Below are positions 52,216 to 61,500 of a stretch of DNA of 64,000 nucleotides, piece after piece. The first letter of the stretch is position 1. Each line of letters opens with the position of its first letter. This stretch comes from Trichoplax adhaerens (Eukaryota; Placozoa; Uniplacotomia; Trichoplacea; Trichoplacidae). The stretch is taken from NCBI RefSeq assembly GCF_000150275.1, contig NW_002060947.1, forward strand, positions 2,717,740 through 2,781,739. The letters run 5' to 3'. The notes below the pieces were generated by a model. The model had not been told where the DNA came from, made no database searches, and worked only from the letters and a program-made list of their open reading frames with translations. The position numbers and the translations under genes were made by a program.

Positions 52216-53130
52216 GCTCTGCAAACGATGACAGAAAACAAACCCACACTGACCTAACCCGCTGATGCAAATGATATACTTGCCACCAAAGCCTGACTAC
52301 AGCTGACTAATATATTACTTGCTTAAACCCAACCCAACTTGCCGTAAATACTGTATCTTAGTAAGTCGAGTATTCTAGCATCTAGTAGTCCATGACTGAG
52401 TGATGGATGATATGATATACAGTAGTAGAAATTCATCAGTTCACGTATCAGTGATCATGGTCATGGTCTTGCATTGAGAGCACAATTTTATCAGTTTCGC
52501 ATGTTTCCTCGTTAAAATGAGACGCTTCTTTTTCATTAATTAATTTTAGTTTAGGAGCTCGTAATTATCTCATTACTTCTTGGTTTTAATTGAATGAGTG
52601 ATAAGACTCCAGCACCTTGCCGCAAGTGTTATACAGTGCTGTAATTATGCATGCCATATTCAAGTCTCGCATATTAGATTACAACTCTAAATTTGCAAAG
52701 GTACTAAGATAAATAATTCTGAGATACATGTACTGCACTTTGTGTAAGTTAGATACACGCATTAAGATATAGGGTTGTAACAATTGTACTTGCTGGATTT
52801 TAAAAGTAATTTACATAGGGGTGAAATAAAGTATCGTGCATAGGTAATTTCTGATTTTAAATGTCGCCATGGCTATGAAAAGTGGGAAAACGTTTATTAC
52901 TGAAATAATGAAGGTTTTGATCTGAAGTCCCACAAGTACAAAGTAATCTTTGGTGTTCTCAATTTCTCTACGACCTATCGTATGCAGTGCTATATGTTTA
53001 TTACTATTGGAAAACGGCTATTTATGATTCTTTTGTACTTTGCACTTTTATCAATTAATTAATCAATCTCACACATTAGCAATACCTACAAAATATTTAA
53101 AAATCATCGTCATTTTATTTATTCATATTA

Positions 53131-54860
53131 TTACATAGTCAGGCCTTTTTTCTTTAGGTCATCTATTGCTTCGGAAACTTCCTAAGAATAAATGACACAA
53201 AGAACCGAAATTTTACGATTTGTAGGATAAACTGTAGTAATGATTTTTACTGTCATTGCACTCCAAATATCAAATTGGAAGTATTAATCCTATAAAGAGA
53301 TGCTAATGACTTTATATTTGAAATAATTGAAAAATTTAGAAAGTGAAGTAATAAAATTATATATACTGTACAGTACATAGTACTATAATGCAGTGGTCTG
53401 ATACAAGGTAATGGCGTGAGATAGTTTTTATTAACAGGAATTTTAGAGAGTAAAAAGTAGTGAAAATCATTACCAAAACTAAATCGCTAAAATATTAATA
53501 GAGAATATATGTATATCAGCTTGTGGGCTCTTTCGTTATTGTTTAGCGTAAGGTACAGTATTGCATTTGCCTGTAGTCACTAGACGATCAAGATCAAAAT
53601 TCGTAACGTAATATCAACAACGTTGACTCAATGCTCTAATGCTGAAGAGCTTACAATAATATGAGTTAGAACTGTCTATTCAGCCCGTTCCAGACTTGAC
53701 ACACTGAGTCATTAATGCAGCTTTTATCGTAAGTCTCTTACCATTTTCAGGGAATTATGGGCTTCAATACAATCATTAAAAGTCATTACGCCATAGCCGA
53801 CAGAAGCTAAAGAATAGCACTTGGAAAGTAGATCGAAAGATTAATAATAAGTATAATTAATTTACTGATCGAACTCTAAAGATAAATTCATCGAGGGTAT
53901 ATTATTATTAATTTATTGCACTAAATTAAAAAAATTCGGCAAAATAAGCGTTGATATTTGATAAATATGACTTTGAAGGCCTTACGCGTTCCACAATCTC
54001 TTACACTCAATGTATTGTATGCATACATAAACTACTAGCAATAACAAATATTCGTACATACCGTACGTACGAGAATATCTACAGCATACTTACAGCGAAG
54101 ACAATCAATAGGTAAATAGGCAGCTACAGATTTAAAAGATCAACGTAAAGTAAGCATTAGTCATACGGTTAGTCTAAAGATAGTAATATGATATTTTTTA
54201 TTATAGTTGTAGCCTGATCTTAAAATGATATCCCACTTGTAGCTACAAACATCACAGATAGAAAACTGAAGTATCTCCATACTATATACTATTGCCATTC
54301 ACAAAGGGTTAAGCATAGTGACTACTCACTTACTCGTATTCTATCATTCGCGGCAGTTACATTATCATTATTAATTGTAGTGTAAGGTGAAATGTATGTG
54401 AGTGATTGCAGTATTGTAATCTATTTCAGTTTGATTAATAATTAATTAAACCAAATCGCAGACATGGACTACAGTACTAGAAGAAAATAGGTTTTCTTCT
54501 ACAGTAGTAGTCCGTGTCACAGAAGAAGTTAGAGAAACTCTGATGCTGAAAGTGAGAGTAGAGTAGTATCGTACAATGCCACAATAAAAACTTTCTGTGC
54601 ACATGGCATCAGTCAGCACTGGAGGTTAATTTAAGCTACAAAATACTCAATGAATGCTTAAGAACTTTACAAATATTACAGTATTATACCATTGAATAGG
54701 ATCGCTAGAAATAACATTAAACGAGTGTAGCTATACTCACTGGCATTAAGACATCTTTAATTTGATCAGACACTTGAAATGACAATGAATCCGTGACCAG
54801 AGCTGCCCATATAAGTGAGAGCACTGCACTCACAGTTAACCATTCCAATAGCTTTGTCAT
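53131..54860 (-). CDS. DPM3: DPM3, dolichol-phosphate mannose synthase subunit 3 (4 exons)
   Basis: DPM3 anchors the catalytic subunit DPM1 to the endoplasmic reticulum membrane, supplying dolichol-phosphate mannose for N-glycans, GPI anchors and O-mannosylation. Exons on the minus strand: 54741-54860, 54094-54123, 53742-53819, 53131-53181. They join in phase to exactly 92 aa, the human length. The start MTKLLEWL matches human MTKLAQWL. A first membrane helix (about 9-27) is followed by a second (VLMPLPIYLLIVFACYSLA). The conserved VGYGVMTFNDC segment then leads to a C-terminal helix ending DDLKKKGLTM. Exon 2 is only 30 bp. HERC2 diverges from it with 733 bp between start codons, suggesting a shared bidirectional promoter that contains a GTAC array. 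Confidence 0.9.
54461..54518. repeat. 27-bp imperfect foldback with 4-base loop
   Basis: Left arm 54461-54487 and right arm 54492-54518 are reverse complements except for one base near the outer end and a six-base internal bubble. The innermost nine pairs (AGAAGAAAA with TTTTCTTCT) close on TAGG. It lies in the first intron of DPM3. It may be a transposon terminal relic or an RNA hairpin; the four-base loop is short for a microRNA precursor. Confidence 0.8.
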
Positions 54861-55049
54861 TATTATATAAAGAAAGTAGGGAATGTGTGCTGTGTAGTAA
54901 TACTAGATTATTTATTCTAAAGTCTAAAATATAGTATACGTATGTCGAGATATCTACGTTCCAAACAGTTGACACAAATCAGAAAGATATTTGCATCCTA
55001 GTAAGAATAAGAATCGTACAGTAATCAATAAATTCATAAACAAGATCAC

Positions 55050-55350
55050 AGATTAGTACAGTGTACAGTACAATAAGGCAGGATGTTCTAGAGTGATTTG
55101 TACTGTAATGGGAGAAATCTACGGTACTGTACAGTACGCTGTACTGTAGATGTTCATGCATTTCAGTTACCAAGTTAGCAAGTTCATCGGCTGTTCTTAG
55201 AGTGATTTGTACTGTAAACAACGGAAGGAATTTACTGTACTGTACAGTACAGTGTACAGTACAGTATGTACTGTACCGCAGAAGTCTTACTGTACTGTAC
55301 TGTACTGTATGAGTTCAGGACTGTACTGTACTGTACTTCAGGGACTACAG
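55050..55350. repeat. (GTACW)n array between DPM3 and HERC2
   Basis: Runs of GTACT and GTACA with palindromic junctions, starting about 190 bp upstream of the DPM3 ATG and ending about 245 bp upstream of the HERC2 ATG. Smaller groups recur inside HERC2 intron 1 at about 55865-55930 and 57068-57095. Confidence 0.83.
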
Positions 55351-55512
55351 TACAGTATGAGATACTATAAAATAAAACCAATCAATCAACCACAATAAAC
55401 TGTACCGTTTTAGCAATTGAGATCGCGCAGTTTCATCAGTAGAAAAGATTCTTTAGCCTGAACAAACGCTTACTTAGATATTCGTGCACTTCAGTTACCA
55501 AGTTCATTATGA
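55081..55512. repeat. local imperfect direct repeats
   Basis: The phrase AGAGTGATTTGTACTGTAA occurs at about 55090 and again at about 55199, each preceded by a TGTTCT-type segment. A second phrase, TTCAGTTACCAAGTT, occurs at about 55160 and about 55493, within longer similar segments (TGTTCATGCAT and TATTCGTGCAC leaders). This indicates small nested duplications around the GTAC array. Confidence 0.75.
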
Positions 55513-55593
55513 TGAACTAGAAAATCTTTTTAAAATCTTTACTTGATGATAGGATTTCAAAAGTATTGTAGATTCTTTTTATAATATTATATC

Positions 55594-58500
55594 ATGTCTC
55601 ATTCTGAAGGTCCGTTACGACCAAGGTTGCGCCTAAATATGAAATGGCTGAAAGTAAATCTAAAGGTATTCCATATCACGTTTTTACTTACCCTAAACTG
55701 ATGTACAGATGTACTACTGTACATATACAGTATGTTCTATGGACATAATAATGTAATGTAAATTAATAATGGATCTATTGCCTGACTGCACAACACTAAC
55801 TGCAGTATAGTACGGTAGTGTAGCACTAGTTATTACCGCATATTATCGCTACATTCGATGACGCTGCAATGCAGAACTGTACTGTACGGTACAATAGTCA
55901 CGACAGTACAGTAGTATACAGTAGATTAGTATAATTATTAATCACTATAAAAAATAATAAAATATTGTATATATTTAAAATGTACTAAAATATATGTACG
56001 CGTATATTAACGTGGTAATATTGTGGATTACTGCAGCAAACGATGTATGAGATGTAAAGTTTTGAACTTAGTTGGTGAATTCCAATGTTTATGGCCTGTA
56101 TCAGTATTGTGTTAGAAGTAGAATCCATTCATACTGATCGTTTGCCAGTAGTTAGTCTACGATAGCATCATGTTATGTTCATTTCATAAATTGCATTACA
56201 GAATTATAAAATCTGCACCGTATCGCTTCAAGCAAAAAGTGAAACCGACCTTACTCATATGTACATGTACAGTTGCACACAGCACAGTAGTTCGGTAGAA
56301 GTTACCGTAGAACAGATATGAACGGGACTTTTTGAAGCCGTATCATCGATGATAGGAAAGGCAAAATTCGTTGATGATGAACTTTTGCCTCTGGATACCA
56401 TGATCAGAGAGACGATAGTTCGTCTACATATAAAATCATTCAGTCAATCGTACTGTGCAGTTATGACTGATAAATGTGCCGGTCTACTTCAGAACTGTAA
56501 AAATCCATTTTTACACTATCATTAGATCCATTGCCCGTGTAATATGCTTCCATCATGCTGCTTAATAATTCATTGAGTTTGTTGGAATAAGACTACTTTT
56601 CTGTTTTTCCTAGAGTAAATATCTGTCGATCATTAGTGAAATGGTCTTACGAATTAGTCTTTAGAACTGTATAACTTTTTCGGTCTTCACGAATAATGAG
56701 TCATTAAATAGCAGATATGCAGTTATATATTGCAGTACAAATATGATATCATTAACATTAATGATGTTCCTGTCAATCCTAAGAATTGGGTTTTCCCCTA
56801 TAATCGTAATTACGAATTAGCCAAATCACACTCCAGACTTACGCAATAAGTGAGAGTGATGTGAACATTACTACAGTTTTCTTTTACTGTTTGTTTATAC
56901 TATATTTCAGTTATCTACTTTTAGGATATGGAATGAATTCATTTTGTTATGTTATTCAAAGGGTATTTTGATGTTTCTTGTCTTTTAATTAATCAAATCC
57001 CATGTAGTAAATATTTGCGTACTACAATAACGCAATATGGAAAAAACGAAAGAAAAAATCTTCAAATTATACAGTACTGTACTGTACAATACAAACTTAC
57101 AAGAAATGATCCTTCATACTTACACTACAGTATTACACGAGAAATTAGTTACATACAGTACGTTATCGCTATTGCGTAGAAGTTACATAAATGTTCTAGA
57201 TTACAATGTATAGCAGCACCGATTCTTTTTAGAGTTTTCAAGTAGGCCATACGTAACTTGCGTGTATTTATGAAATAAATACAGGATTCGTTCACAAGGG
57301 ATGGTCTTAACAGCTTATGGAATGAATTAGTAAGAAATGATGAAGTTAACAGAACAGATGCTTGTTCAGATACACGTTTAAACAGTTCAGGTGCCATAGC
57401 AAGGAAAGGAAAATCTGGTCACTTCTATTGTGGACGTCGTGTTTTAACATGTACATGCTGCGACGGCTTTTGTGGGCCTAATGATGGATGCAACTGTGGA
57501 CCTTGTCGCCGATTAGATGGAGAAGATATAGAGAAACAAAGTCCCATAACATTAGATGTGAATAAAGTAATTGACTCCTGGACTTGGGGTGAAAAGCCTG
57601 GAATAGATGAATTAAAAGATTTAATTAAACAAATTGTTAGAGAGCAACAGCGGTTATGCGGTAATGCTGCTAATAATACGCCGTCATCTAACAGAATTTA
57701 TCAGCGAATGGTAGTTTTCGAACGTTACTATACTGCGCAAATGCATAATTTTCACAATCGTAAACCAGCGAAATTGCCCAAGGCTGAAATATCGGATGCT
57801 TCGAACCATGCATGGATTTCCAACGCCTTCAAGTTAGAATTTATTCTTACTAAATGTTAATAGTGAAAGTGATAATGTAGTGTTGGATGTAGTCATACGA
57901 GCTATTGATCTAATCATGGAGCACTATGCGTGAATAGTAATTGACTTACTGTAGTTGTTGCTGTTGCTTGCTACTCGTTTATTGTATATTGTAAGATTAA
58001 TCTTCCTCTATTGAAGTAAAGGGTAATACATGCATATTTGCGCTGTAATTGATTAAAATTAATCTGTTCTATCTGCGTTTAGTGACTCCAATCAAGATAC
58101 ATCGAGCATGAGCTTACTAACTCACGTTGGTACTCGAATGGGATTGTCTTTTATGTTTGCTTTTCTTCGCAGGACGTGGCGAAGTGGCGAAGACGTTGAT
58201 GTCTGTAGTGATTTCTTACAAGAGAGCTTGCATATACTGACGTCGCTGCCTGATAGTTGTCTTTATAAATCAACTCACCATGATAATCGTTGGAACGACG
58301 CTGTTGAAATGACAATGAAGTTTTTTACCTCTATTATATTAAGGTATCGTGCCGTATTACCAACTCTTTATTCTTCGTCAAGTTATCATAAAAATATTCA
58401 TTACAAGTTCGGGCACTTACTGAAATTGTGCATTCGGCCCCATTCATTGAGTTTATTATTAAGTTATATTCGTAACAAGATAAAAAAATTTTATGAAGAA

Positions 58501-61500
58501 GTATTAAATTGGACGATTTGATTTTATTCGTAGTGATGATAGAACAACGAAATCAACTTTACATATTCCGGCTGATGATTTGTCTACAGCATTACTTATA
58601 ATTTTTGAATTGGCGATGAAGCGTGCTTCTCTACAGGGTCTTTTACAAGGAGTTTTAATACTTCTACGGTTATGGGAAAGAAGTAGATCAAGTACGAAAA
58701 ATTGGAAAAGGGCCCCTGTAGTACCTCTGCTTTATCGGCTTCAGAATATTTCTATGAAAAAGGATGAACACTCTAAGAACATTACAGAGGTAGCAATAAT
58801 AAGAAAGCTAAAACTTTTCACTTACCGTAGATTAATTCATTCTGCAGTCCGAATTTTTAATTACTGTACGCGTATAGTTGCTATTTTTAATTCAACTGTG
58901 GCATCTGTATGATTTTAATAAATTTATAAAACTGATGTGCATTAACAAAACGCATATTAGACCGACATTTTAAACCTTAAACTTTTGCTCATTGCATAAG
59001 ACGTAATTTATTTGTTGTCATTAATTCTCGGATAGGTCTCTGATTCTGAAATTGTCAGTCCAACGGATTGTTTTCTTCGATTTTTGTCTTTGCCAAAAGA
59101 TGAAAGATCTCTAATAGATTTTCGCCAAGCAGCTGTTATAATTTTATCGTATTTAGATAAAATTTCTGAGCCTAACAGACCAACCGCGGAGAACTATCAG
59201 GTATTGTTCTATCGTGTTATTTCTTTAGAGTTACAGTACTATTACAGCTACCAATTTATTACTGTTGCAGCTCTCTACGCCAAAGACAGAGGTTTTAGGA
59301 TGGGGAAATATCAATTGGTTAGGTGGAGAAAGCAACGATGGAAGTCTAAAAATTTATGAGACTGTTGCTGAGTTGGGTATCAAGCAGATTATGTGCTCTT
59401 CAGACAATATTATAGCGCTTACTAATAATGGCAGAGTTTATTCCCTGGCTTATAATGCTCGTTGTGAGGTTGTACAATCGATACCATCTTTCTAGTCCCG
59501 TAATTGTCAAAATTTTATTCTATATTACAATCCAAATTTGCTACATGATTTGCTAATGATTTTTACTTCATAGGCTCCTGTTTTACTCGATTCACTTATT
59601 GATATCAAGATTAAAAAAATTGCAGCAAACGTGGAAGGAGAACATTATCTAGCTCTGTCGTCGGATGGTTGCGTTTATTCTTGGGGATCTGGAGATGGGG
59701 GTCGTCTAGGTCATGGGGACATTAGGTAAGAATCTGATAAGCTTAGAAAGGAATTTCCCTCTCTAATATAGTGTTTTTATATTAGCTCTAGACGAGAACC
59801 AGAACTAGTTAAAGAATTAGTTAACAAAAAGATAACACAGATCGCTTGCGGAAGTACATACAGTGCAGCGGTAACGTCAAATGGAGAGTTATACACATGG
59901 GGTCGCGGAAGCTATGGAAGACTTGGTCATGGTATGCTTAATTCTTATATTTAAATAGTAAAATCATTAAACTGATGTCAAATGTTCTACTGCATTGCAC
60001 AGGTAACAGCGAAGATCGTTTACTGCCTACTTTGGTAGCCGGTCTTAGTGGGTCTCATGTGGTAGATGTTGCTTGTGGAAGTGGTGACGCCCATACGTTG
60101 GCAATAGATAAAGACGGTAATTTCTATTTATAGTAGGACGATTTTGTTTACTGTAGGAAAGCTTTAAATATATATGTACACGTCATTATAATACGATTTG
60201 TATATGTCTTATGGGAAGGTATCGTGTGGTCATGGGGTGATGGAGACTATGGAAAGCTTGGACGTGGAGGTAGTGATTGTTGTAAGGTCCCAAAGGTAGT
60301 CGAGACTTTAAAACATCATAACAAATATATCGTAAATGTGCTTTGTGGGAGCCAGTTTTCTGTTGCACTGGGTAAGGATGGTACAGTGTGGACTTGGTAA
60401 GTACAGTACTCACTTTGTAGAAATACTGTAGTGTGAACGATTTTGCAAAGGAGTTGATAAACGAATTACTTTTATTTTGTGTTCATTTCTGAAGGGGAAA
60501 AAGTGATGGTTATCGATTAGGTCACGGTACTCTTGATCATGTTAGATATCCTAAGATGGTAGAAGGGCTGATTAATTATCATATAGTTGACATTGCTGTT
60601 GGTCCTTCTCACTGTTTGGCTCTTACCGATAATTGCCAAATTTTTACTTGGGGTAGTGATGTTCAAAAGTATGCATTAAGTTCTGATAATTACAATATGG
60701 AACCTACATGCATTTCTGCAATAAATAAGGAGTTCATTGCTGGAGTCGCGTGTGGCCCCGCACAGGTATAGTATCTAAGATCTATTATGTAAAACTGACT
60801 CTTTGTTTTTAATAACCATATATACAAACTGTTAAATTATCGTATTGTCTTTTAATCCTTTAACAAATGATCGAAAAAACTGTTAATGCTCCATAAGCTG
60901 TTCTTGACGTAATTCAAATTGCAAATATAAATTTGTGGTTTTTATTCTCCGTAGAATTTTTTATGGACTTCTGGTGGTAAACTAGAGATTGAAACGCATT
61001 TGCCTTACTGTTTAGAGGTTTCTAGCGGAACATTTGAGAAACTAAATCAGTTAATAGCATTAGTTCATGATGGATTAGATGGGTCTTGTGATTGGCCACC
61101 GCCTTCACAACAGCAAGAATGTATTGCTGTTGCAGCTTTAAATCTGTTAAGACTGCAGGTTAGCTAATTATGATGCATTTGTCATTGCATGGCTTATATA
61201 TTCTAATTTCTGTTTAGTTGCATGCTGCGATTACCAATGGTGTACCTGGAATTGAAATTGGTTTAGATCCTCAGGGTAACTTACTTGGATCCTTACGACA
61301 ACATTTGATCGATATGGCATCAAATCATGGGGTTCTTACTACTGTCCAAAACGCAGCTCAATTAGTTCTGCAGACTGGCTGGCCTTTGTTGTTACCAATT
61401 GCTGAAGGAAGAGGAAGATCGTTAACGGATATAATTATAGATGCAGGTGATGTTTTTTTTGCAACGTTTTTATCCTGTAATGTATACTTTAATAAACAAT

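Larger units (their letters stand above)
49535..53130. other. intergenic, MTUS-like to DPM3
   Basis: This holds the presumed MTUS-like promoter and the 3' flank of DPM3. It contains minor GTAC runs at about 50276-50290 and 50495-50515, the longest GTAC-pentamer cluster in the window (about 51708-52215), and a small hairpin inside that cluster. Frames at 49937-50119 and 50751-50966 have no recognisable domain. Frames at 51676-51991 are translated repeat. A C-rich patch at about 52240-52340 is unexplained. Confidence 0.55.
54861..55593. promoter_or_regulatory. divergent DPM3 / HERC2 promoter interval
   Basis: The 733 bp between two divergent start codons. It contains a dense GTAC-pentamer cluster and an internally duplicated segment (see the separate entries). 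Frames at 54979-55221 and 55207-55398 are translated repeat. Promoter function is inferred from position only. Confidence 0.6.

Noticed and set aside
55207..55398. 63-codon frame next to the HERC2 start
   Set aside because: Repeat-derived; the true HERC2 start is the separate 72-bp exon at 55594.
58344..58521. Continuation of the HERC2 exon 3 frame past 58343
   Set aside because: Using the donor at 58344 restores phase with exon 4 and removes a block with no match to HERC2, so the tail is intron.
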